Positions 44,991 to 53,688 of a stretch of 64,000 nucleotides of DNA are shown in pieces. The position numbers and the translations under genes are program-made. The stretch comes from an uncultured Bacteroidales bacterium. GTDB lineage: Bacteria; Bacteroidota; Bacteroidia; Bacteroidales; UBA932. The stretch spans positions 36,807-100,806 of the forward strand of contig CAMIYB010000003.1 of assembly GCA_946402945.1 (NCBI GenBank), written 5' to 3'. The notes beneath the pieces are model-generated. The model was not told the origin of the DNA, did no database searches, and was given only the letters and a program-made list of their open reading frames with translations. Position 1 is the first letter of the stretch; every line of letters starts with the position of its first letter.

Positions 44991-47815
44991 AGGGCGCGTA
45001 AATATTCGGCTGTAAAGGAGTTCGGGACCTTCAGAAGGTCTTCCGGGGTACCGGCGAAGACCACTTCCCCGCCCCGGTCGCCCGCATCCGGTCCCAGGTC
45101 GATGACCCAGTCGGCCGCACGGATCACATCGAGGTTGTGCTCCACGACCACGATGGAATGGCCCTGGGCCAGCAGGACGTCGAAGGCCTTGAGGAGTTTC
45201 TCCACATCGTAGAAATGCAGGCCTGTCGTCGGTTCATCGAAGAGGAAGAGGATGCGGCCCTTGGCCCCCGTCATCCCCAGGAAACAGGCCAGTTTGATAC
45301 GCTGGCTCTCGCCGCCGGAAAGGGTGCTGCTGCTCTGTCCCAGGCCGATGTAGGACAGGCCCACATCCACCAGCGGCTGCAGTTTGCCGGCGATGGCACG
45401 GGCCTCGGGCTCGGGCTGGCTTCCGAAGAAATCGATGGCCTCCGCCACGCTCATTCCCAGGATGTCGTCGATGTTCTTGCCCCGGTAGCGGACTTCCAGG
45501 ATATCGCTCTTGAAGCGTTTGCCGCCGCAGGCCTCGCAGACCATGGTCACGTCGGCCATGAACTGCATCCCGATGCGCACGACCCCTTCTCCCTGGCATT
45601 CGGAACAGCGGCCGCCTTCCTGGTTGAAAGAGAAGAAGGAAGGCGTGTATCCGGCCATGCGGGCATAGGGCTGCGCGGAAAGGAGTTTGCGGATGTCGTC
45701 ATAGACCTTCAGATAGGTCACGGCGTTGGAGCGGCTGCTGCGGCCGATGGGATTCTGGTCCACGTATTCCACCTGGGCGATGCGGTCCAGATTGCCCGAC
45801 AGGCCGCGGTGGAGGCCCGGAAGAGGGCCGGCCTCGTTGATGCGGCGGTAGAGGGCGGGATAGAGGATGTCGCCCACGAGGGAGGATTTGCCGCTGCCGG
45901 AAACGCCCGTCACCACAGTCAGCACCCCCAGCGGGAATTTGACGTCGATATCCTTGAGATTGTGCTCCATGGCCCCTTCCACGGTAATGGAATAGTTCCA
46001 CGCCCGCTTTTCGCGACGGAGCCGGGGCCGGGCCCCGCTCAGATATTGCAGCGTGAGGGAACGGGACAACTGTTCCGGGGAGGGAACTTCGGGCACGATG
46101 CCCTGGAATACTACTTCGCCGCCGGCCGTCCCGGCCTTCGGTCCCAGGTCGATGAGCTGGTCCGCGGCCCGGATGATCTCCTCGTCGTGCTCCACCACGA
46201 TGACGGTATTGCCGATGTCACGCAGTTTTTTCAGCACGGCGATCAGCCGGTCGGTGTCGCGCGGATGCAGGCCGATGGAGGGTTCGTCGAGGATGTACAT
46301 GGACCCGACGAGGGAACTCCCCAAGGCCGTAACCAGGTTGATGCGCTGGCTTTCGCCGCCCGACAGGGTGTTGGAGGATCGGCTGAGGGTCAGATAGCCC
46401 AGGCCGACGTCCCGGATGTAGCCCAGGCGCGTCTTCACCTCCTGGATGGCCTTGCCCGCCACGCCGGCTTCATAGTCCGTCAGGGTCAGGGTGTCGAAGA
46501 AGGCAAGGAGTTCCTCCACGGTCATTTCGAGCAGATCGTGGATGGTCTTCCCGCCCACTTTGACGTACAGGGCATCCTCCCGCAGGCGGCTGCCCTTGCA
46601 GGCATGGCACACCGTACGGCCGGAAAAACGGCTGAGCATGTATTTGTACTGGACCTTGTAGCGGTTGGCCTCGACCCATTCGAAGAATTCGTGCAGGCCG
46701 AAGAAGGTGGTTTCGTCCTCGTCCTTGCCGCGGGCGTTCCAGATCCGTTCGCGGACCCCGGCGGACAGTTCGCACCAGGGCGTGAAGATCGGAATGCCCT
46801 GGGCCTCCGCCGCCTTGACGAGGCGGTCCTTGAACCAGCCCATCTTGTCGCCGCGCCAGCAGGCGATGGCTCCGTCGTAGATGGTCTTGGTCTTGTCGGG
46901 GATGACCAGGTCTTCGCTGATACCGATGATCTTGCCCAGTCCGCCGCACACGGGGCAGGCTCCCAGCGGACTGTTGAAACTGAACATGTATTCGTCCGGC
47001 TGGCGGAAACACATGCCGTCGGCCTCGAAACGCTTGCTGAAGGTCCGCAGTTGCGGCTCCCGCGCAGCGTCCTCCGGCCACTCCTTCCGCACCAGGAGGA
47101 TGCCGTCGCCGATGGAGAAGCAGTTCTCCACTGAGGAATGGAGGCGGGAGAGCAGATCCGCATCCGGCTCCGGGACGATCCGCACGCGGTCCACCAGCAG
47201 ATAGAGGTCGTCGGGGTAGGACGCATCCTCCGAATGCTGCATCACCTCTTCAAGACGGAGGATGGCCGTCCCGTCCCAGAAACGGGAATAGCCCTGCTCG
47301 CCGAGCGAGAGCATCAGTTCCACCTTGTCCTGCCGTTCCTTCCAGCGGATGTCGGCGAGCAGATACACGGCGGAGGGGGCGTCGGAAAGGACATAGTCCA
47401 GCACGTCCGCGGCCGTATGGCATTTGACTTCGGCCCCGCTGACGGGCGAATAGGTCCGGCCGATGCGGGCGAAAAGGAGACGGAGGTAGTCGTAGATTTC
47501 CGTCGTGGTGGCGACCGTCGAACGGGGGTTGCGCGTGGCGACCTTCTGTTCGATGGCGACGGCCGGCGGGATGCCCTCGATACGCTCCACATCGGGTTTG
47601 CTCATGCGGCCGAGGAACTGCCGCGCGTAGGATGAGAGGCTTTCGGCGAAACGCCGCTGTCCCTCTGCGAAGAGGGTGTCGAAGGCCAGCGAGGACTTGC
47701 CGCTGCCGGAGATCCCGGTAATCACGACGAACTTCCCGCGGGGAATCTCCACGGTGACGTCCTTCAGGTTGTTGACCCTGGCCTTCCGGACCACAATATT
47801 ACCTTGCTGCGGCAT
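44987..47815 (-). CDS. uvrA: Excinuclease ABC subunit A
   Basis: GKFVVITGISGSGKSSLAFDTLFAEGQRRFAESLSSYARQFL; CPVCGGLG zinc motif; TLSGGESQRINLV; TLSGGESQRIKLA; two Walker A motifs. Confidence 0.96.
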   Translation of the reverse strand: MPQQGNIVVRKARVNNLKDVTVEIPRGKFVVITGISGSGKSSLAFDTLFAEGQRRFAESLSSYARQFLGRMSKPDVERIEGIPPAVAIEQKVATRNPRSTVATTTEIYDYLRLLFARIGRTYSPVSGAEVKCHTAADVLDYVLSDAPSAVYLLADIRWKERQDKVELMLSLGEQGYSRFWDGTAILRLEEVMQHSEDASYPDDLYLLVDRVRIVPEPDADLLSRLHSSVENCFSIGDGILLVRKEWPEDAAREPQLRTFSKRFEADGMCFRQPDEYMFSFNSPLGACPVCGGLGKIIGISEDLVIPDKTKTIYDGAIACWRGDKMGWFKDRLVKAAEAQGIPIFTPWCELSAGVRERIWNARGKDEDETTFFGLHEFFEWVEANRYKVQYKYMLSRFSGRTVCHACKGSRLREDALYVKVGGKTIHDLLEMTVEELLAFFDTLTLTDYEAGVAGKAIQEVKTRLGYIRDVGLGYLTLSRSSNTLSGGESQRINLVTALGSSLVGSMYILDEPSIGLHPRDTDRLIAVLKKLRDIGNTVIVVEHDEEIIRAADQLIDLGPKAGTAGGEVVFQGIVPEVPSPEQLSRSLTLQYLSGARPRLRREKRAWNYSITVEGAMEHNLKDIDVKFPLGVLTVVTGVSGSGKSSLVGDILYPALYRRINEAGPLPGLHRGLSGNLDRIAQVEYVDQNPIGRSSRSNAVTYLKVYDDIRKLLSAQPYARMAGYTPSFFSFNQEGGRCSECQGEGVVRIGMQFMADVTMVCEACGGKRFKSDILEVRYRGKNIDDILGMSVAEAIDFFGSQPEPEARAIAGKLQPLVDVGLSYIGLGQSSSTLSGGESQRIKLACFLGMTGAKGRILFLFDEPTTGLHFYDVEKLLKAFDVLLAQGHSIVVVEHNLDVIRAADWVIDLGPDAGDRGGEVVFAGTPEDLLKVPNSFTAEYLRAL

Positions 47816-47857
47816 GGGAATACAAAGTTAATGATTTTTCTCCGACTGGGCAAATGC

Positions 47858-47938
47858 GCCATTTTGTCATACGTAACTGCCACAGTGTCAGTATTTTATG
47901 CCATTTTGACACAGCTTTGTCACTGGCCCGGCAATTGC
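47858..47938 (+). promoter_or_regulatory. Putative sigma-54 promoter (-24/-12) with upstream dyads, in front of hsp20
   Basis: TGGCCCGGCAATTGC 47924-47938 (GG-N10-GC); direct repeat GCCATTTTG(T/A)CA at 47858 and 47900; dyads ACTGCCACAGTGTCAGT 47876-47892 and TGACA-N6-TGTCA 47907-47922. Confidence 0.5.
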
Positions 47939-48029
47939 CTTATTCCCAGTCGTCCGCCAGTCGGACACGGCACACGGGGCGCCGGAAGTCCCGGGAACAA
48001 GACTTAATAAATAATAGGAGATAAACATT

Positions 48030-48452
48030 ATGACACCCGCAAGACGTAACAACTGGATTCCCGACATCTTCAACGATTTCTTCGACAACAACTGGATGGA
48101 AAGGACCAACACCACGGCACCGGCCATCAACGTGATCGAGACCGAGAAGGCCTATGAGATGCAGGTAGCAGCCCCGGGCATGACCCGCGACGACTTCAAC
48201 GTCACCCTCGACAAGGACGGCGACCTGGTCATCAAGATGGAAAAGAAAGGCCAGGAGGAAAAGAAGGAAAACGGCCACTACCTCCGTCGCGAATTCTCCT
48301 TCGCAAAGTTCCAGCAGACCATGCTTCTGCCTGACGACGCGGTCCGCGAAAACATTTCCGCCAAGATGGAAAACGGCGTGCTGACCGTCAACATCCCCAA
48401 GGAAGACCGCATCAAGGAAGAAAACCGCAACCGGATGATCGAGATCCAATAA
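48030..48452 (+). CDS. Small heat shock protein, Hsp20/alpha-crystallin family
   Basis: WIPDIFNDFFDNNWM; VIETEKAYEMQVAAPGMTRDDFNVTLDKDGDLVIKMEKK; ENGVLTVNIPK. Confidence 0.95.
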   Translation: MTPARRNNWIPDIFNDFFDNNWMERTNTTAPAINVIETEKAYEMQVAAPGMTRDDFNVTLDKDGDLVIKMEKKGQEEKKENGHYLRREFSFAKFQQTMLLPDDAVRENISAKMENGVLTVNIPKEDRIKEENRNRMIEIQ

Positions 48453-48520
48453 TCCTCCCGATATGCAGAAGCGGGCCGCCCGGCATGGGTGGCCCGCTTC
48501 TGCATATCGGGAGGATTATT
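48448..48520. terminator. Bidirectional terminator: 30-bp perfect inverted repeat containing both stop codons
   Basis: AATAATCCTCCCGATATGCAGAAGCGGGCC (48448-48477) / GGCCCGCTTCTGCATATCGGGAGGATTATT (48491-48520). Confidence 0.85.
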
Positions 48521-50720
48521 CCGCTTCAGGCGCCTGGGCAGGGGCCTCTTCGGCGACTTCCGGCTCGGCCGGGGCTTCTTCCACCGCTTCCACTTCGGGC
48601 TCGCTCTTATGGAAAGGCAGACCGATGCAGGCGAGACGGTCGGTAAAGAAGAGGAAGCCGCAGCAAAGCAGGATGGCGGCGACCAGGCAGATCCAGAAGG
48701 TCCTCCAGCACGCTTTCTTCCGGGCCTCGGGATCCACTATGCGAAGTTTCGGGAACTTCGCCAGGGAGGTGAGGGTCTTGCCGAACTTCACGCTCACGAG
48801 GGAGGCGGCGTTGATGGCCCAGCCGTTGGCATTGAGCACCGGGCCGAGGTCGCGGCGGCGCAGTTTGCGCCAGGCGATGAACATCGAAGGACCGGAAATC
48901 AGCAGCATCACCACGGCGATGATCAGGAGTACCTGCCACCAGGTGATGCCCTTCAGGGCGGCGATCACGCCGGCGAGGGCGGCACCGACGAGGCCGATGG
49001 CCATGCCGATGGCGGCGAAAATGCCGGCGAACTTGGCTATGTCGAAGGGCACGGCCGGGGCTTTGCCGTCCGCGGCGGTGCCGGTGGCGGCCGTCAGTCC
49101 GGCCATCGATTTCTCATTCTTCTCGGCGGCTTTCTTGTCGATGCGGTCGCTGATCATCCGGGCTACCTTCTTGTAAGGCGTCCAGAAGGCCTGGCGCACG
49201 GAAATCGGATTCTCCACGATGCCGGTGACGACAGCCGTGTAGTCGTTGCCTTCGCGGTCGTAGAAGACGGCGTTCTTGCCGGGACGGAGACCATCGACGT
49301 CACCTGCGGTCACGACGGCCGCGATGTTCATGGATTTGCCGAGTTTCTCGGAAGTGCAGGCGCAGTAGAGGATGTACATGCCGCTGAGCGAGGCGATCTC
49401 CGGGGACGGGCCGGCCACACGGACGCAAAGGTCGGTGGACCGCTGATCGATATAGAGCCGGCCGGCCTGGAAAATGGCCTTGTGATCCTTGTCGTAGAAA
49501 TCGGCCAGGACCACGTAGTTGTTGAGGAAACGGTAGAAATGCTTGCTCAGGCGGAGCAGTTTGTCCACTTCCTCGATGGAGAGGGCCTCGGCTTCCAGGG
49601 CCTTGTCCTGCTCGACGAGTTCGAGCAGGGCCGCCTTCTTGTCGTCGGCGAGGATGGCCTTGACGGCATCCAGTCCGAGGCCTTCGACCTCCGCGCCCTT
49701 CTTGGCGGCGCACCAGGCGGTGTACGGGGCGAATTTCCCGAGCACCCCCGCCCATTCGGCCTCGGTGAGGGATTCCTTGCCTTCCGGCAGGACGAGGGCG
49801 ACCATGGCATCGACGGCGCCCTTCCAGGCCGGATTGATGCCTTCCTTGAGCGGCAGCACGCCCTCGGCGGAGGGCTTGGCCAGCGGCTCGAGACCGATCT
49901 GGTCGGCGGCCAGGGCGAGATTGCCTTCGATCCCGCCGATTTTCTCCACCGACACGTCCACGGCGCCGGCCGTCTCCGCATCGAAGGAGATGAGTTTGCA
50001 GCGCATGAAGAAGTCGGCGATCTTGTCCTTGAGGGCCTCGCAGGCGGCGAAGGCGTCGGACGTCTTGTCGCCGAAGGGGAACACCTCCGCGGTGCCGGCT
50101 TCCTTCCAGGCGGCGTAGTCGGCGGCCGCCGTGTAGAAGGCCTCGATGTGGTCGGCGGTGATGCCGGGCTCCCCGCTGCGGTCGGTGGCGCTGGCCACGC
50201 CGGCGATCTGGCCGATAAGGGCCTTGAGCGCCTCGTCGTCGGTGCTGAGAGCCGTGATGATGCCGTCGCCGTTCAGCGGCGTGCCGGCGAAGATCTTCGT
50301 GTTGTCGGCCGTGTCCGCCAGGGTGATTTCCTCCTTTTCGAGGCCGAGATTGGCGAGAATCTGCCGGGCCGAGGCAAGCAGGCGGGCGCCGTCGGGATTC
50401 CCGGTGTTGAAGTCGGAGAAGGCGAGGCCGTCGGGCTCCTTGAGGAGGATTTCCGGATCGGCGAGGATGCCGGTGAGCCACTGCGCCGTGGCGATGACTT
50501 CGTCAACACGGATCTTGCCGTCAGCGTCGCGGTCGATCAGGCCGAGGGTCTTTTCGTCGAACTCCAGCCCCGTCACCGGGCAACTGAGCACAGTCCACAT
50601 CTTGCGGTCCAGTTCGCCCAGATGGGCGATGTCCTTTCCCGAACGGATGTCCACGCGGACGCTCCCACCCACGGACTTGAACTTCCACGGGTAGGTGTTC
50701 TGTTTCTTTTTCTTTTTCAT
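48516..50720 (-). CDS. Hypothetical membrane-anchored protein with EF-hand-like motif
   Basis: LGLIDRDADGKIRVDEVIA (DxDxDGxIxxxE); three C-terminal hydrophobic segments; E/P/A-rich tail; no family recognised. Confidence 0.75.
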   Translation of the reverse strand: MKKKKKQNTYPWKFKSVGGSVRVDIRSGKDIAHLGELDRKMWTVLSCPVTGLEFDEKTLGLIDRDADGKIRVDEVIATAQWLTGILADPEILLKEPDGLAFSDFNTGNPDGARLLASARQILANLGLEKEEITLADTADNTKIFAGTPLNGDGIITALSTDDEALKALIGQIAGVASATDRSGEPGITADHIEAFYTAAADYAAWKEAGTAEVFPFGDKTSDAFAACEALKDKIADFFMRCKLISFDAETAGAVDVSVEKIGGIEGNLALAADQIGLEPLAKPSAEGVLPLKEGINPAWKGAVDAMVALVLPEGKESLTEAEWAGVLGKFAPYTAWCAAKKGAEVEGLGLDAVKAILADDKKAALLELVEQDKALEAEALSIEEVDKLLRLSKHFYRFLNNYVVLADFYDKDHKAIFQAGRLYIDQRSTDLCVRVAGPSPEIASLSGMYILYCACTSEKLGKSMNIAAVVTAGDVDGLRPGKNAVFYDREGNDYTAVVTGIVENPISVRQAFWTPYKKVARMISDRIDKKAAEKNEKSMAGLTAATGTAADGKAPAVPFDIAKFAGIFAAIGMAIGLVGAALAGVIAALKGITWWQVLLIIAVVMLLISGPSMFIAWRKLRRRDLGPVLNANGWAINAASLVSVKFGKTLTSLAKFPKLRIVDPEARKKACWRTFWICLVAAILLCCGFLFFTDRLACIGLPFHKSEPEVEAVEEAPAEPEVAEEAPAQAPEAE

Positions 50721-50805
50721 ATAAGGGGTATTTGATTTCGCAGTTTACAAATATAAAAAAAGCCCCCGGTAAAATCAAGCCATGGGACGAAAAATCCGGA
50801 AAGTG

Positions 50806-50836
50806 TTTGCGCATTCCGGAAAAATGCGTATCTTTG
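50806..50836 (+). promoter_or_regulatory. tRNA promoter (-33 TTTG, -7 TATCTTTG)
   Basis: TTTG 50806-50809, 19-nt spacer, TATCTTTG 50829-50836, tRNA begins 50849. Confidence 0.65.
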
Positions 50837-50848
50837 CGGTCCACAATT

Positions 50849-50921
50849 CTGGATGTAGCGCAGTTGGTAGCGCACCTGGTTAGGGACCAGGAGGTCGCTG
50901 GTTCAAGTCCAGTCATCCAGA
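50849..50921 (+). tRNA. tRNA-Pro, anticodon read as AGG, no encoded CCA
   Basis: CTGGATG..CATCCAG acceptor stem, CCTGG-TTAGGGA-CCAGG anticodon arm (AGG at 50882-50884), CTGG-TTCAAGT-CCAG T arm; C1-G72, A73. Confidence 0.9.
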
Positions 50922-50924
50922 CGC

Positions 50925-50958
50925 AGGCGGGCCGCCCGGTATGGGGCGGCCCGCTTTT
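50925..50958 (+). terminator. Intrinsic terminator of tRNA-Pro
   Basis: GCGGGCCGCCC (50927-50937) / GGGCGGCCCGC (50944-50954) followed by TTTT. Confidence 0.85.
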
Positions 50959-50984
50959 GCGTTATTTGGTCCGAGGAAAAGGGA

Positions 50985-51686
50985 CTAGAGGGCGGAGGCG
51001 TTTTCGTCGAGACGGTCCTGGATCTGCTCGCGGCGGTCGTCAACCTTGTCGGCGGCCTTGTTGGCGGCCTCCACGGCGGCGGCAGCGGCGGCATCCGCCT
51101 CTGCCTGCTTCTTCTCGGCCTCAAGTTGCTTCTGGCTATCCCTCAGGTCCTTCTTGGCCTGCTGGGCATCCTTCTTGGCCTGCTGGGCGTCCTTCTTGCT
51201 TTCCTTGATGACCTTCTGGTTCTCCTTGATGGCCTTCTGCTCTTCCTTGATGTATTTCTCGCGCTGCTTGACGAGGGACTCGTCGCTCTTGAGCTGGCCT
51301 TCCATCAGTTTGATCTCGTCTTTCAACGCCTTGAGATCCTCCTTGTCGGCCTTGTCCAGGCGACCGTCCAGTTTGAAGGATTTCTCCTGGAGTTTCAGGG
51401 CATCCTTCTTGAGTTTGATGGCATCTTTCTGCTGCTTGAGGGAGGTCTTCAGGGTCTTGATTTCCTGCTTGTTCTTGTCGATGGTGCGCTTGCTCTTCTC
51501 GATGGCGCCCTGGGCGTCGCGGACGGTCTGGTTGGTCCGGCGGGCCTGCTCGTTGCTGATGCGGGTGGCCTTTGCCACGGCGTCGCGGTTGGCCTGGACG
51601 GCGTCTTCGGTCGTGTTCTGCGCGAAGGCGAAACCGGAAGCGGCCAGGGTGGCGAGAGCAAGGGTAAGAATGTGTTTGGCTTTCAT
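50985..51686 (-). CDS. Secreted lysine-rich coiled-coil protein of unknown function
   Basis: MKAKHILTLALATLAASGFAFAQ signal peptide; long charged helix with KKDAQQAKKDAQQAKKD repeats. Confidence 0.8.
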   Translation of the reverse strand: MKAKHILTLALATLAASGFAFAQNTTEDAVQANRDAVAKATRISNEQARRTNQTVRDAQGAIEKSKRTIDKNKQEIKTLKTSLKQQKDAIKLKKDALKLQEKSFKLDGRLDKADKEDLKALKDEIKLMEGQLKSDESLVKQREKYIKEEQKAIKENQKVIKESKKDAQQAKKDAQQAKKDLRDSQKQLEAEKKQAEADAAAAAAVEAANKAADKVDDRREQIQDRLDENASAL

Positions 51687-51802
51687 ATGGCGTTAATTTT
51701 ATTTGGTTTCCGGCGTTAAAGTTACAATAATTATGCGAAAATCGCAAAACGCCGGCCGAATTCACCACACCGGGGTGCAACTGGCCACAGGTCCGGCTGA
51801 CG

Positions 51803-51834
51803 TTTGCGAATCTGCCGCTTTTTCAATATCTTTG
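51803..51834 (+). promoter_or_regulatory. Promoter of the AMP-ligase gene
   Basis: TTTG 51803-51806, 20-nt spacer, TATCTTTG 51827-51834. Confidence 0.55.
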
Positions 51835-51900
51835 CACCGACGTTGCTGTGCGACAGCGCAAAAGCGTCGCCTGTATTAGACAAAACCAAAACCCAAAACT

Positions 51901-53391
51901 ATGTCCAATTATTTCTATGACATGCTCCCGGCCGATGAACTGGCCCGTCTGCCTTACATCCCCACCGTCGGAGAATTTGTCCAGTGGATCGAGAAACAGT
52001 ATGCGGATTCCCCCGCCCTCTCGGACCTGACCCAAACCATTACTTACAAGGAATTCTGCGATCGCATTGCCCGCCGTCGCGCCGTCATCGAAGGCCTGGG
52101 CCTGCCCAAGGGCGCCCACATCGCCATCTTCGACCGCAACAGCCAGGATGCCATCGAACTGTTCTACGCCGTGATGTCCGCCGGTTACGTGGCCATGGTC
52201 TTCCCGGCCGCCCTGCCGGAAATGGCCGTCATCGGCTCCTGCATGAAATTCGACATCCAGGCCATCTTCGTCCGTGACGAGTTCATGCCCCTGACCCAGA
52301 AACTCCAGGGCGTGAAGGTCCTCCCCGCCGGCAGCATCGCCGAGCAGAAGGCTCCCGTGGCCGCCATCGATCCGGACAGCCCCGCCGCCATCTTCTTCAC
52401 CGGCGGCACCACCGGTTCCCCGAAGGGCGCCGTCCTGACGCACCGCGCCTATATGCGCGGCTGCTACAACTCCATCTTCAAGCCGGGCAAGGTGATCGGC
52501 GTCCACCGCTACATCGCCATTCTCCCGCTGAGCCACGTCTTCGGCAGCATCGCCGGCCTGAGCGGCTGCTTCTACACCGGCAACCTGATGCACACCTGCG
52601 AAGACATGAAGGCGACCATCGGCAAACTGCCCGTCATCAAGCCGACCCTCCTGGTTATCGTCCCGGGTATCTGCGACATCCTCGCCGGCCTGTGCAAGAT
52701 GTACGGCCCGCAGTTCCTCGGCGGCCAGCTCCGCATGATCATCTCCGGCGCCGCCAACGTCCCGCCGCGCCTGGTGGACATCTTCACCAAACTCGGCGTG
52801 GAGTTCTGCTTCGGCTACGGCCTCACCGAGACCGCCAACCTGACCTCCGCCAACGCGGACGCCATCACCCATCCGACCTCCATCGGCAAGATCTATCCCG
52901 GCCAGGAGGCCAAGATCGTGGACGGCGAACTCTGGGTCAAGGGTGACAACCTCTTCTCCGGCTACTACAAGGATCCCGTCCGCACCGCCGAGGCCCTGAC
53001 GCCCGACGGCTGGCTGCGCACCGGCGACCTCTGCCGCTTTGACGAAGACGGCTTCCTCTACATCACCGGCCGCATCAAGAACCTCATTATCCTCGCCAAC
53101 GGTGAGAATGTGAGCCCCGAGAGCCTTGAGGAGCCCTTCTACGCCGATCCTTGCGTCCGCGACGCCATGGTCAAGGAAGACGAGGTGAACGGCGCGCCCT
53201 GCATCGCCATCGAGATCCTCCCCTTCATGCCCGCCTTCGACGGCAAGGAGTTCTCCGAGATCCAGGCCTACATGAACGCCCTGGTGGACAAGGTCAACGC
53301 GACCCTTCCCTCCACCCATCGTATCACCAAGGTTACCGTGCGCACGGAAGACTTCAAGCGCACCGGCAGCATGAAAGTCGCCCGCGTATGA
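51901..53391 (+). CDS. AMP-dependent synthetase/ligase (acyl-CoA synthetase or acyl-ACP ligase-like)
   Basis: AAIFFTGGTTGSPKGAVLTH; FGYGLTETANL; GWLRTGDLCRFDEDGFLYITGRIKNLIILANGENVSPE. Confidence 0.92.
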   Translation: MSNYFYDMLPADELARLPYIPTVGEFVQWIEKQYADSPALSDLTQTITYKEFCDRIARRRAVIEGLGLPKGAHIAIFDRNSQDAIELFYAVMSAGYVAMVFPAALPEMAVIGSCMKFDIQAIFVRDEFMPLTQKLQGVKVLPAGSIAEQKAPVAAIDPDSPAAIFFTGGTTGSPKGAVLTHRAYMRGCYNSIFKPGKVIGVHRYIAILPLSHVFGSIAGLSGCFYTGNLMHTCEDMKATIGKLPVIKPTLLVIVPGICDILAGLCKMYGPQFLGGQLRMIISGAANVPPRLVDIFTKLGVEFCFGYGLTETANLTSANADAITHPTSIGKIYPGQEAKIVDGELWVKGDNLFSGYYKDPVRTAEALTPDGWLRTGDLCRFDEDGFLYITGRIKNLIILANGENVSPESLEEPFYADPCVRDAMVKEDEVNGAPCIAIEILPFMPAFDGKEFSEIQAYMNALVDKVNATLPSTHRITKVTVRTEDFKRTGSMKVARV

Positions 53392-53633
53392 TGAGCCGCG
53401 AAGAAGTGTTCGAGAGCCTCAAGGAGGTCCTCCACATTATCCGCCCCAATACCGAGCTGAGCACGATCACCTTCGACACCGAACTGGTCCGTGACCTGGG
53501 TATCGATTCTCTTTCGATGATGCTGCTCTCGCTGGCGGTAGAAGAGAAATTCAAGTTCCGCTTCCCGGACGGGCAGGCTCCGTTCCGCACGGCCGGTGAA
53601 GTCTGCGATTTCGTTCTAAAAGCGATTTCCTAA
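53388..53633 (+). CDS. Acyl carrier protein
   Basis: ELVRDLGIDSLSMMLLSLAVEEKFKF (4'-phosphopantetheine site DSLS); ATGATG start overlaps the ligase stop. Confidence 0.92.
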   Translation: MMSREEVFESLKEVLHIIRPNTELSTITFDTELVRDLGIDSLSMMLLSLAVEEKFKFRFPDGQAPFRTAGEVCDFVLKAIS

Positions 53634-53647
53634 GGATTGAAATCTTT

Positions 53648-53688
53648 AACAGGCGGCGGCCCCGGCAAACGGGACCGCCGCTGTTTTA
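53648..53688. terminator. Hairpin terminator between convergent genes
   Basis: AACAGGCGGCGGCCCCG-GCAAA-CGGGACCGCCGCTGTTTT (one mismatch). Confidence 0.75.

Noticed and set aside
45137-47134. 665-aa plus-strand ORF opposite uvrA
   Set aside because: Antisense to unmistakable UvrA motifs; no recognisable domain.
48489-50735. 748-aa plus-strand ORF opposite the EF-hand-like gene
   Set aside because: Composition of a shadow ORF (G/E/V/R/D/H-rich); the minus-strand product has TM segments and an EF-hand motif. Confidence is moderate because neither has a known family.
50521-50916. 131-aa minus-strand ORF over the tRNA-Pro
   Set aside because: The MTGLEPATSWSLTRCATNCATS start is the usual translated-tRNA artefact, and the rest is antisense or upstream sequence of the EF-hand-like gene.
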